A DNA stretch of 38,110 nt, taken from the NCBI GenBank assembly GCA_944332555.1, contig CALVKF010000009.1, positions 1 through 38,110 on the forward strand, in the 5' to 3' direction. Source of the DNA: an uncultured Bacilli bacterium (GTDB taxonomy: Bacteria; Bacillota_I; Bacilli_A; RF39; UBA660). The number at the start of each line of letters is the position of its first letter. Position 1 is the first letter of the stretch. Shown here piece by piece: positions 30,904-38,110 of this stretch. Below the pieces are notes generated by a model, which worked only from the letters and a program-made list of their open reading frames with translations, did not search any database and was not told where the DNA came from. The position numbers and the translations under genes are program-made.

Positions 30904-32586
30904 TTAATTATTTGCTTGATTTACTTCCATTATAACTGGCAGAATTATTGGCTTTCTACCTGTTAAATTATTGATAAATGGTAATAACTCGAGTATTATT
31001 TGATTTTTTAAATCTGTATAGGTATAAGGCCCTTTAGCTAAGAAATTATTGACAACTTCGGCAATTTTCTTTTCTATTTGGTGCATTAATTCTTGATTTT
31101 CATTGACTAAAACAAATCCTCTTGCTGTAACATTTGGCTTAAGTAGTAACTTACGAGTTAATGTATTTATATTAAGTATTGTAATAAGAATGCCATCTTG
31201 ACTCATCAGTTTGCGATCTTTTATAACAACACTACCAATATCTCCAACACGAGAACCATCAACATAAACATCTCCTGCTTGGACAGTACCATTTTTCTTA
31301 ACAGTACCATTAAGTAATTCTAAAACATCCCCATTAGAACATATAAAGGTGTTTTCTTGCTTTACACCACAATCTATTCCAATTTCCGCATGTCTTTTAA
31401 GCATTCTGTATTCCCCATGCATTGGCATAAAATATTTAGGTTTAATAATTCTTAACATCCATTTTAATTCTTCTTCTTTAGCATGACCTGATGTATGAAC
31501 ATCACTAAATTCAGAATTAGTAAATACTTTAACACCTTTTAAGTATAACTTGTTGATAATTTTATTAATACTTTCGGCATTTCCAGGAATAGGGTTAGAT
31601 GAAAATATTACAAGATCATCCCCTAGTAATGAAATTTGTTTATGTTGCCCATTAGCAATTCTTGATAAAGCTGCAAGGGGTTCACCTTGGCTACCTGTAC
31701 ATAAAATACATATTTCATTACGCTTTAAACTCTTAGCATCATTTGCTTCAATAAATAAACTTTTATCATTGATAAGTCCATTATTTAGGGCAAGTTCAAT
31801 AGAGTTTTCCATACTACGACCAAAAACAATAATCTTACGGTTATACTTTTTACATGTTTCAACAATATGTTTTATTCTATATATATTTGATGCAAATGTG
31901 GCAATTATAACTCTTCCATAGTGTCTACCTATCATATCATTTAAGGTACTATCAACAGCACTTTCGCTTTTAGAGTATCCACTAGATAAAGCATTAGTTG
32001 AATCACTTAAAAGTAGGGTAACACCATTTGCTCCCGCCTGAGCCATTTTGTGAATATCAGCCATTGGTCCAACTGGAGTTAAATCAAATTTAAAGTCTCC
32101 AGTTTCAAATATTGTCCCATTCGGTGTCTTAATCAAAAATGCATAAGAATCCGGAATAGAGTGAGTAGTATTAACGAAAGTTATATTAAAATACTTTGTT
32201 TTTACTTCTAACTCTGGTGTAATTATTTCATAATTTTCATATTTGATATTCTTTTCTACTAATTTCTTTTCAATTAAATCTTTTGCAATCTTTGGTGTAT
32301 AAATCTTTGGTATATTAATTGCTTGTAGTAAAAAAGGTATTCCTCCGATATGATCTTCATGGCCATGAGTTATAAATAATCCTTTAATTTTACTAGCATT
32401 TTTCTTTAAATATGATACATCTTGAATAACATAATCGACACCTAGTAATCCATCCTCCGGAAACATAACTCCAGCATCAATTACTAAAATCTCGCTATCA
32501 TGTTCAATCAAATACATGTTTTTTCCAACTTCACCTAAACCACCAAGAGCAATTACTCTAGTGGGTATATTACTTTTATTTTCCAT
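30904..32586 (-). CDS. rnj: Ribonuclease J
   Basis: The 560-aa metallo-beta-lactamase/beta-CASP RNase starts RVIALGGLGEVGKNMY and carries the metal motif THGHEDHIGG, the beta-CASP loops ATFASNIYRI and TGSQGEPLAAL, TSGHA (motif C region) and the C-terminal MPMHGEYRML. RNase J is the 5'-to-3' exo- and endonuclease of Bacillota mRNA decay and rRNA maturation. The length is normal. SD GAAGGAA precedes ATG 32586, with a strong divergent promoter facing ftsY. Whether it is the J1 or J2 paralogue cannot be told. Confidence 0.95.
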   Translation of the reverse strand: MENKSNIPTRVIALGGLGEVGKNMYLIEHDSEILVIDAGVMFPEDGLLGVDYVIQDVSYLKKNASKIKGLFITHGHEDHIGGIPFLLQAINIPKIYTPKIAKDLIEKKLVEKNIKYENYEIITPELEVKTKYFNITFVNTTHSIPDSYAFLIKTPNGTIFETGDFKFDLTPVGPMADIHKMAQAGANGVTLLLSDSTNALSSGYSKSESAVDSTLNDMIGRHYGRVIIATFASNIYRIKHIVETCKKYNRKIIVFGRSMENSIELALNNGLINDKSLFIEANDAKSLKRNEICILCTGSQGEPLAALSRIANGQHKQISLLGDDLVIFSSNPIPGNAESINKIINKLYLKGVKVFTNSEFSDVHTSGHAKEEELKWMLRIIKPKYFMPMHGEYRMLKRHAEIGIDCGVKQENTFICSNGDVLELLNGTVKKNGTVQAGDVYVDGSRVGDIGSVVIKDRKLMSQDGILITILNINTLTRKLLLKPNVTARGFVLVNENQELMHQIEKKIAEVVNNFLAKGPYTYTDLKNQIILELLPFINNLTGRKPIILPVIMEVNQANN

Positions 32587-32637
32587 TAAAAAAATTCCTT
32601 CTTTCTTTTTGTTCGTAAAGTTTTTCTAACTGGATAA

Positions 32638-32666
32638 ATTATATCAAAAAAATTAATAATAGTCAA
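32638..32666 (-). promoter_or_regulatory. Promoter of the RNase J gene
   Basis: On the minus strand TTGACT (32666-32661), 17 bp, then TATAAT (32643-32638) with extended TGA. Confidence 0.75.
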
Positions 32667-32707
32667 ATACTTATCTTTGTGGTAAAATATATTAGTACGG
32701 AGGATAT

Positions 32708-33694
32708 ATGGGATTATTTAGTAAATTTAAAGATATTTTTAAAACAAAGGAAAAAGAAGAAAAGACTAGTGAAGAGATTAAGAAATATGATACTGGTTTG
32801 GAAAAAACAAGAAATGAGTTTGTTTCTAAATTAAATTTGCTTGGTATAAAATATACTAAAGTAAATGAAGAATATTTTGAAGAATTAGAAAATTTGCTAA
32901 TTATGGCTGATATTGGGGTTAAAACGGTAATGGACTTTATGGACCGTTTAAGGCGTAGAGTCAAAAGTGAAAACATAACTGATACCAAATTTTTAGGAGA
33001 AGTCATAGTTGATGAATTATTTATTATTTATGTTAATAATGAATCTATTACTGATAAAATAAATATAAATCCTGATGGCCCAACAGTAATACTTATGGTT
33101 GGGGTAAATGGAGTAGGTAAAACTACTACCATTGCTAAACTTGCTTATAAATATAAAAATGAAGGCAAAAGTGTCATGATGATTGCGGGAGATACCTTTA
33201 GAGCTGGTGCTGTAGAACAACTAAAAATCTGGGCAGACCGTACTGATTCACTCTTCTTTGGTAAAGAAAATATTGATCCCGCCGGAGTAATCTTTGATGG
33301 CCTTGATAAAGCTATCGAGGAAAATGTCGATATAGTTTTAATTGATACCGCAGGAAGACTTCATAACAAAGTTAATTTAATGAAGGAACTAGAAAAAATT
33401 AATAAAGTAATAGGGACAAAAATAAATGGTGCTCCGCATGAAACTTTACTTGTAATTGATGCAACAACTGGTCAAAATGGCATTATGCAAGCACAGTCTT
33501 TTAAAGAAATAACTAACATCACTGGTATAGTTTTAACTAAACTTGATGGCACCGCCAAGGGGGGAATTGTTCTAGCTATAAAAGAAGAAGTCAATTTGCC
33601 AGTTAAATTTGTTGGTCTTGGGGAAAAAATGGAAGATTTAATTCCTTTTGATATTGAAAATTATATCTATGGTTTATTTAAGGATATGATGTAA
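32708..33694 (+). CDS. ftsY: Signal recognition particle receptor FtsY
   Basis: The 328-aa SRP-family GTPase has a short charged N-terminal A-region, a helical N domain, then the G domain: GVNGVGKTTTIAKLA (P-loop), AGDTFRAGAVEQL, DTAGRLHNK, TKLDGTAKGG and GLGEKMEDL. FtsY at the membrane receives ribosome-nascent chains from Ffh. SD CGGAGGA precedes ATG 32708. ylxM follows immediately, as in many Bacillota; ffh itself is not in the window. Confidence 0.96.
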   Translation: MGLFSKFKDIFKTKEKEEKTSEEIKKYDTGLEKTRNEFVSKLNLLGIKYTKVNEEYFEELENLLIMADIGVKTVMDFMDRLRRRVKSENITDTKFLGEVIVDELFIIYVNNESITDKININPDGPTVILMVGVNGVGKTTTIAKLAYKYKNEGKSVMMIAGDTFRAGAVEQLKIWADRTDSLFFGKENIDPAGVIFDGLDKAIEENVDIVLIDTAGRLHNKVNLMKELEKINKVIGTKINGAPHETLLVIDATTGQNGIMQAQSFKEITNITGIVLTKLDGTAKGGIVLAIKEEVNLPVKFVGLGEKMEDLIPFDIENYIYGLFKDMM

Positions 33695-33991
33695 ATGGAA
33701 GAGTTTGTTTATTATGATTTATTATTTGATATATATGAACAATTATTAAATGATAAATCTCGAGAATTTTTTAAATTATATTATGAAGAAAATTTAACTT
33801 TACAAGAAATTGCGGATAATTATCATGTTTCTAAAAGTTATGTGGGCAGTGTCCTAAAAAAAACTGAAAAAAAGTTAGATGAATTAGAAGCTAATTTAAA
33901 AATATATGAAAATCGCAGTAAACTAGCGGATTTATTAAAGTTAAATGATATTGAAAAAATAAAAAAAGGTATAAATAAAATTTTAGATTAA
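33695..33991 (+). CDS. ylxM: YlxM/p13-like HTH protein (UPF0122)
   Basis: The 98-aa protein with a sigma-4-like HTH shows YYDLLFDIYEQLLNDKSREF, then the pattern LTLQEIADNYHVSKSYVGSVL. YlxM-type proteins are encoded beside ffh or ftsY and are proposed to modulate SRP function. ATG 33695 directly follows the ftsY stop, so translation is coupled. The C-terminus is a charged helix. A terminator follows. Confidence 0.88.
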   Translation: MEEFVYYDLLFDIYEQLLNDKSREFFKLYYEENLTLQEIADNYHVSKSYVGSVLKKTEKKLDELEANLKIYENRSKLADLLKLNDIEKIKKGINKILD

Positions 33992-34020
33992 AAAGTGTTC
34001 ACTTAGGTAGCACTTTTTCT
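33990..34020 (+). terminator. Terminator of ftsY-ylxM
   Basis: AAAAAGTGTT (33990-33999) pairs with AGCACTTTTT (34009-34018), with one G/U pair, and runs into T's. Confidence 0.7.
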
Positions 34021-34048
34021 TTACTTAAAATAAACACGATGTTATAAT
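34020..34048 (+). promoter_or_regulatory. Promoter with long leader before the BRO-type gene
   Basis: TTTACT (34020-34025), 17 bp, then TATAAT (34043-34048) with extended TG. The leader would be about 170 nt, much longer than others here, and contains AACTTTG/CAAAGTT (34133-34150) and ATCATAG/CTATGAT stem-loops plus a short ORF. Confidence 0.45.
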
Positions 34049-34136
34049 TGAGTTAGATATTAAGGCCTACCTAGATTTTAGTTTATTATTTTTGATTTTA
34101 TTTTAGGGCGAAATACAGAAAGAAAGGAGAAGAACT

Positions 34137-34193
34137 TTGGCAACAAAGTTAAATCATAGTAACAACACATCACGCTATGATCAATTGTTATAA
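34137..34193 (+). CDS. Putative 18-codon leader ORF
   Basis: TTG 34137 lies 7 nt after a strong SD (AAAGGAG) and reads MATKLNHSNNTSRYDQLL before TAA. In another frame, codons from 34177 run to a TGA (34225-34227) overlapping the next gene's ATG, reading YNLLRNEEKEVK. The two could be one small gene broken by a frameshift. Nothing in the sequence shows that it is translated. Confidence 0.3.
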   Translation: MATKLNHSNNTSRYDQLL

Positions 34194-34223
34194 TTTATTA
34201 AGAAATGAAGAAAAGGAGGTAAA

Positions 34224-35093
34224 ATGAACAATAATAAGTTAGAAACAATAACAAATTTATTTGAAGGTTCTCAAATAAGAAGTGTTTGGGATAATAATAA
34301 AGAAGATTACTACTTTAGTGTAGTTGATGTAATTAGTGCACTAACAACTGGTGACTATCAAAAATCAAGAAATTATTGGAAATGGCTAAAAGGAAAATTA
34401 ATTGATGAAGGTAGCGAACTGGTTAGTAAAACTAACCAGTTGAAAATGAAAGCACAAGATGGAAAAATGAGAGATACAGATGTGCTTGATACCAAAGGTA
34501 TATTAAGGCTTATTGAGTCTGTGCCATCTCCTAAAGCAGAACCATTTAAATTGTGGTTAGCATCTCTGGGGAGTGAGAGAATTGATGAAGTATTTGATCC
34601 AGAAAGAGCGATAGCTAGAGGAATTGATTATTATCGTAAAAAAGGCTATGATGATGCTTGGATTGAAGCAAGAATAAAAGGAATGATTAATCGTAAAAAG
34701 CTCACTGATGCATGGAAGGATGCTGGTGTTACTGAAGGTTATGAATATGCTCAACTAACCAATGAAATATACAAAGAGTGGTCCGGTATGACTGCCAAAG
34801 AGTATAAAAATTTTAAAGGTTTAAGAAAAGAATCTTTAAGAGATAATATGTCTGATTTAGAAGTAGCTCTTACAGATTTAGGAGAAATTGCTACTAGGGA
34901 GCTTGTAAAAACACATAAACCTCATGGTTTAAAGGAAAATAAAGAAATAGCAAAAAGAGGTGGCAAAATTGCTAAAAATACTCGTGACAATTTAGAACAA
35001 GAATTAGGTAAAACAGTAATAACTAACGAAAATCATTTAGGTTATCAATATATTGATGAAAAACAAATCGAATATAAAGAAAAAATAGGGTAA
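34224..35093 (+). CDS. BRO-N domain antirepressor-like / DinD-like protein
   Basis: The 289-aa protein starts behind a strong SD (AAGGAGG). The N-terminal half is a BRO-N domain (IRSVWDNNKEDYYFSVVDVI, later DTKGILRLIESVPSPKAEPF). The C-terminal half (SLRDNMSDLEVALTDLGEIA, KTHKPHGLKENKEIAKRGG) matches the BRO/DinD-type proteins scattered on Bacillota and proteobacterial chromosomes and prophages. Family members act as phage antirepressors or DNA-damage-inducible DNA-binding proteins. No other phage gene is nearby, so it is probably a resident single gene. Confidence 0.75.
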   Translation: MNNNKLETITNLFEGSQIRSVWDNNKEDYYFSVVDVISALTTGDYQKSRNYWKWLKGKLIDEGSELVSKTNQLKMKAQDGKMRDTDVLDTKGILRLIESVPSPKAEPFKLWLASLGSERIDEVFDPERAIARGIDYYRKKGYDDAWIEARIKGMINRKKLTDAWKDAGVTEGYEYAQLTNEIYKEWSGMTAKEYKNFKGLRKESLRDNMSDLEVALTDLGEIATRELVKTHKPHGLKENKEIAKRGGKIAKNTRDNLEQELGKTVITNENHLGYQYIDEKQIEYKEKIG

Positions 35094-35120
35094 AGCAATA
35101 AATTATTGCTTTACTTTTTT
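35090..35120 (+). terminator. Terminator of the BRO-type gene
   Basis: GTAAAGCAAT (35090-35099) pairs perfectly with ATTGCTTTAC (35105-35114), followed by six T's; the stem includes the stop codon. Confidence 0.8.
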
Positions 35121-35163
35121 ATATGGTTGTGATTTAATGTAAGTAAGATAGGAAGTGGTTTAT

Positions 35164-35613
35164 TTGAAAAAGAGATTTTTAATTGTTTTGATTGTGTTTT
35201 TAATGATTGTAGGAATAATTATTATGTCAGTATTAAATGATGATTATTTAGTTAAAGAAAGCGACATTGTTATAGCTGATAATGTAACTATGGAAATTGT
35301 GAGTGGTACTTTAACAAAAACTAGTGCTACAATAATAATTACCGATTTAAGTGGTAGTGATTATACTTATAGTAAACAATATACTATTGAAAAATATGAA
35401 GATGAAAAATGGTGGGTTATAAAACCTTTAATTGGAAATGAAATAACTACTCTAGAAGGATATTCCGTTGATGAAAATAATACTTTAACAATGGATTTAA
35501 ATTGGGAAAGAAAGTATGGAGAGTTAAAAGAAGGTAGATATAGAATAGTAGTAAAAGTATCTGATAATTGGCCTAATGGAAAATATACTACGGCTGAATT
35601 TACAATAGATTGA
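35164..35613 (+). CDS. Membrane-anchored Ig-like domain protein
   Basis: TTG 35164 is preferred: GGAAG lies 8 nt upstream, and the product then begins with Lys-Lys-Arg and a hydrophobic helix (about 4-24). GTG 35155 overlaps the SD. The outside domain reads like a bacterial Ig-like fold: TMEIVSGTLTKTSATIIITD, then YTIEKYEDEKWWVI and GRYRIVVKVSDNW. There is no lipobox Cys. Proteins of this sort are common, poorly characterised surface proteins of Bacillota. The next gene, also a membrane-anchored protein, starts 10 bp later. Confidence 0.7.
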   Translation: MKKRFLIVLIVFLMIVGIIIMSVLNDDYLVKESDIVIADNVTMEIVSGTLTKTSATIIITDLSGSDYTYSKQYTIEKYEDEKWWVIKPLIGNEITTLEGYSVDENNTLTMDLNWERKYGELKEGRYRIVVKVSDNWPNGKYTTAEFTID

Positions 35614-35623
35614 TGGAGGTTAA

Positions 35624-36118
35624 ATGAAAAAAAGAGTTTTAATCGTTTGTGGAGTTTTAGTAATTTTAATTATTATATTTGTTTTAATTGTTATATTTAA
35701 TAAAGGAACTTGGTCTAAAGAATATTCTTTAGAAAATATGAAAAGATATGTATCTAAATCTACTCAAATGGTTATATGTTTATATGAAGAGAATAGAGAA
35801 GAAGTTTGTGATAATGAATTAGTTAGAATTACAAACAGTGATACTTTAGATGAATTTGCTACAATTATAAGAAGAGGTAATCTATTAGTATTTACTGAAC
35901 CTGCTGATGCAAATAATACAGAAAATAATAATACAGATAATAATATAGATAATAATTATGTATATCAATTTTATATGTTAAATGATCAAGATGAAGTTTT
36001 ATTAATTATTGATTATAATTATGATTATTTAAGATTAAAAAAAGATACATCTTCTAATATGTTAGTACTAGCTAGTGAAGATGATTATGACTTTATTAAC
36101 AGATTACTTGTATATTAA
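35624..36118 (+). CDS. Membrane-anchored protein of unknown function
   Basis: The 164-aa protein has one N-terminal helix (about 4-26) and an acidic outside domain with two Cys (Cys52 and Cys62, possibly a disulfide), interrupted by an Asn/Thr-rich linker (about 100-112: NNTENNNTDNN). No family is recognised. SD TGGAGG precedes ATG 35624. It shares an operon with the Ig-like protein. Confidence 0.6.
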   Translation: MKKRVLIVCGVLVILIIIFVLIVIFNKGTWSKEYSLENMKRYVSKSTQMVICLYEENREEVCDNELVRITNSDTLDEFATIIRRGNLLVFTEPADANNTENNNTDNNIDNNYVYQFYMLNDQDEVLLIIDYNYDYLRLKKDTSSNMLVLASEDDYDFINRLLVY

Positions 36119-36138
36119 AAAAGCCTTAAGGCTTTTTT
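36117..36138. terminator. Bidirectional terminator between convergent genes
   Basis: AAAAAAGCC (36117-36125), a TTAA loop, then GGCTTTTTT (36130-36138). Confidence 0.85.
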
Positions 36139-37303
36139 ATTGTTTTAATACATCTTTTCCTCTAGCAAACATTTGAATATTTCTTAGCATATAATCAAGT
36201 AAACCAGCTTTTTTTATTTCTTTTTTTACGGTTACATCAACTTCATCAATAATATTGCCATCATTATCAATAATCTCGGCTGAACCAACGATATCCCCGG
36301 GCTTAACTGGTGCTTTAATAGTATCCACTTTTAAATTAAATTCATAATTACTAACATCTTCTGTATTTTTAAGAAGTTCTGTAGCATCTTCTAGTAACAC
36401 AATCTCGGCAAAATTTTCTTTACCACGCTCAACTCGCACTTTACCTAAAACTTCATCTTTAGTTTTAATAGTATTAATTTTATAAGTATTAAATCCATAG
36501 TTTAATAACTTAACAGTATCACTGCTTCTATTTTCAGTACTATCTTCACCCATAACAACTGAAATAAGTCTAAAATCATCTTTTTTAGCAGTTGCCGTTA
36601 AACAATAACCGGCGCTCTCCGTAAATCCTGTTTTAAGTCCATCAACCCCATCATAAAATCTTACTAATTTATTTGTATTAACTAACCAAGTTTTAGTGCC
36701 ATCATTTTTCTCTAAATATTCTTCATAAATACTAGTATATTCTAATATTTTTTCATGTTTAAGTAATTCCCGAGCAATAGTTGCCATATCCCGAGCAGTA
36801 GAATAGTGTCCTTCGCTATCAAGCCCATGGGCATTAACAAAGTTTGTGTTATTTGCTCCAAGTTCTTTAAATCTTTCATTCATCATATCAACAAAAGCTC
36901 CTTGCGAACCAGCTAGTTTTTCAGCAAGAGCTACGACAGCATCATTACCAGAAGCAATAGCAACCCCCTTTAATAAATCATGAACTGTATATACTTCCCC
37001 AGCTTCTAAAAATATTTGTGAACCTCCCATTGAAGCGGCTTCTTCAGATATAGTTACTTCATCATTAAGTGATAACTTACCACTATCTATTGCTTCCATA
37101 ATAAGTAACATACTACCGATTTTGGTCATTGATGCTGGAGCAAGTCTCTCATCAGCATTCTTTTCATATAATACTTCCCCAGTTGCATAATCTATTAATA
37201 TTGCACTCTTAGCAGTTGGAGTTAAATCTTCCTCGGCTTTTACAACCATTCCCTGATGCAAAAATAAACTTATACAAAGTAAAATTAAACATATTCTTTT
37301 CAT
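36137..37303 (-). CDS. dacA: D-alanyl-D-alanine carboxypeptidase (PBP5/DacA family)
   Basis: The 388-aa protein has a signal peptide (about 1-23) and the three S11 motifs: SMTK (nucleophile Ser), SGND and KTG in DGLKTGFTESAG. A C-terminal beta-domain follows, and the last about 20 residues (AGLLDYMLRNIQMFARG) look like the amphipathic helix that holds PBP5-type enzymes at the membrane. It removes the terminal D-Ala of peptidoglycan stem peptides. SD AAGGTG precedes ATG 37303. DacF is an equally good name. Confidence 0.93.
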   Translation of the reverse strand: MKRICLILLCISLFLHQGMVVKAEEDLTPTAKSAILIDYATGEVLYEKNADERLAPASMTKIGSMLLIMEAIDSGKLSLNDEVTISEEAASMGGSQIFLEAGEVYTVHDLLKGVAIASGNDAVVALAEKLAGSQGAFVDMMNERFKELGANNTNFVNAHGLDSEGHYSTARDMATIARELLKHEKILEYTSIYEEYLEKNDGTKTWLVNTNKLVRFYDGVDGLKTGFTESAGYCLTATAKKDDFRLISVVMGEDSTENRSSDTVKLLNYGFNTYKINTIKTKDEVLGKVRVERGKENFAEIVLLEDATELLKNTEDVSNYEFNLKVDTIKAPVKPGDIVGSAEIIDNDGNIIDEVDVTVKKEIKKAGLLDYMLRNIQMFARGKDVLKQ

Positions 37304-37354
37304 ACCAACACCTTAATAATTATTATGAAACTCAAAACTAAATATTACTGATGA

Positions 37355-37383
37355 TTGCTTAAATGCTAAAAATGTTATATAAT
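37355..37383 (+). promoter_or_regulatory. Promoter of the HAM1-type NTPase gene
   Basis: TTGCTT (37355-37360), 17 bp, then TATAAT (37378-37383). Confidence 0.65.
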
Positions 37384-37406
37384 TTTCATTAAGAGGTACT
37401 GCTATT

Positions 37407-38012
37407 ATGAAGAAATTATTATTTGCAACAACTAATCAAAGTAAAATAAATCGATTTAAAGAAGGACTACTAAAAAAAGGTGTTGAATTATTATCTTTAG
37501 GTGATTTAAATTTAAATATTGAAGTTGAAGAAAGTGGTACATCTGCTATCAATAATGCTTTAATTAAAGCTAGAGCATATCAAACCATAGTAGATATTCC
37601 AATTATGGCTATGGATGATAATTTATTTTTAGAAGGTGTTCCTGATAAAGAACAACCAGGAACTAATGTTAGAAGAATAGGGGGCAAAAGACTCACTGAT
37701 GAAGAAATGATCAAACATTATATTAGTTTAGTTAATAATTATGGGGTTAATGGTAAAATTACTGCTCGTTGGGTCTATGGTATTGCTATAATTAATAAAA
37801 CACGAGAATATACTCATACTTGGAGTAAAAGTGATTTTTATTTAGTAAGTAATCCAACCGAAAAAAGAGATATAGGATATCCTCTAAATTCCATATCAAT
37901 TAATAAGAAATTAAATAAATATTTTACAGATATGACTGAAGAAGATAAAATAAGTCCCCAAGAAGATGAAAGTGATATAATAGATTTTATTGCAGATTGT
38001 TTAAATATATAA
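37407..38012 (+). CDS. Non-canonical purine NTP pyrophosphatase (RdgB/HAM1 family)
   Basis: The 201-aa protein starts LLFATTNQSKINRFKEGL, the substrate-binding opening of the family, followed by NNALIKARAYQ, MAMDDNLFLEGV (the equivalent of the catalytic ADDSGL segment) and PGTNVRRIGG. Typical members hydrolyse XTP and dITP to monophosphates and keep deaminated purines out of nucleic acids. The central motif is more divergent than in standard RdgB, so substrate preference may differ. SD AGAGGT precedes ATG 37407. The next gene follows after 10 bp. Confidence 0.8.
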   Translation: MKKLLFATTNQSKINRFKEGLLKKGVELLSLGDLNLNIEVEESGTSAINNALIKARAYQTIVDIPIMAMDDNLFLEGVPDKEQPGTNVRRIGGKRLTDEEMIKHYISLVNNYGVNGKITARWVYGIAIINKTREYTHTWSKSDFYLVSNPTEKRDIGYPLNSISINKKLNKYFTDMTEEDKISPQEDESDIIDFIADCLNI

Positions 38013-38022
38013 AGGAGGTATT

Positions 38023-38110
38023 ATGGACAAAGCTACATTATTACCAGCAGATAGATATGTAATTTATAATAAAACTATCCTGACGGATTTTGATCGTAAA
38101 ATACTTACAA
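38023..38110 (+). CDS. Probable helicase-loader (DnaB/DnaD-type), N-terminal part
   Basis: Only the first 29 codons are present; the gene runs off the right edge. It starts at ATG 38023 behind a strong SD (AAAGGAGG) and reads TLLPADRYVIYNKTILTDFD. This resembles the N-terminus of DnaB replication-initiation/membrane-attachment proteins of Bacillota (recalled from memory). The stretch is too short to be sure. Confidence 0.45.
   Translation, partial: MDKATLLPADRYVIYNKTILTDFDRKILT

Noticed and set aside
34224-35093. Prophage at the BRO-type gene
   Set aside because: Neighbours on both sides are ordinary chromosomal genes and no other phage genes, att repeats or integrase are found there.

Overview
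The window comes from a very AT-rich, low-GC Bacillota genome. TGG encodes Trp and TGA is used as a stop, so the code is standard. LTA-synthase, LCP and RodA-type wall genes, a T-box leader, RNase J, FtsY-YlxM and compact SigA promoters point to an uncultured Bacilli or Erysipelotrichia/RF39-like gut bacterium. That placement is an inference; no rRNA is present.

Region 1 (1-~9255) is the right part of an integrated mobile element. It holds the tail of a serine recombinase, an opposite-strand zinc-ribbon protein, a gene split by a 118-bp tandem repeat, an SSB-like protein with an acidic tip, an AEP-primase/zinc-ribbon/SF3-helicase replication protein, a free-standing duplicate of that protein's C-terminal domain, a small unknown protein, a HTH (Xis-like) protein and a tyrosine integrase. 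Beyond the integrase lie a complete tRNA-Gly(GCC), a pair of direct repeats, and a second tRNA-Gly truncated exactly at its anticodon loop. I read the truncated copy as the host attachment site and the complete copy as a replacement tRNA carried by the element.

Region 2 (9333-23761) is chromosomal. It contains a cell-envelope operon (LTA-synthase-like, membrane protein, LCP-PASTA protein), then a secreted glucosaminidase-like enzyme with two dockerin repeats directly followed by a membrane-anchored cohesin protein. A Ca2+-type P-type ATPase, an unrecognised protein, a pilin-like membrane protein and a two-nuclease-domain DUF2779 protein follow.

Region 3 (23762-25450) has rpoZ, tRNA-Ala(TGC) and a decayed integration site: a 5'-truncated integrase abutting the 3' end of an IS605-type tnpB with its right end.

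Region 4 (25451-38110) is housekeeping DNA: a membrane-tethered XRE protein, a membrane thioredoxin-like protein, tyrS under an unusually short T-box, a DUF2691-like protein, a Pro/Tyr-rich coat-like protein, a RodA/FtsW protein, an orphan membrane-anchored PTS EIIB domain, RNase J, ftsY-ylxM, a BRO-type antirepressor, two small membrane-anchored proteins, a D,D-carboxypeptidase, a HAM1-type NTPase and the start of a probable DnaB/DnaD-type helicase-loader gene.
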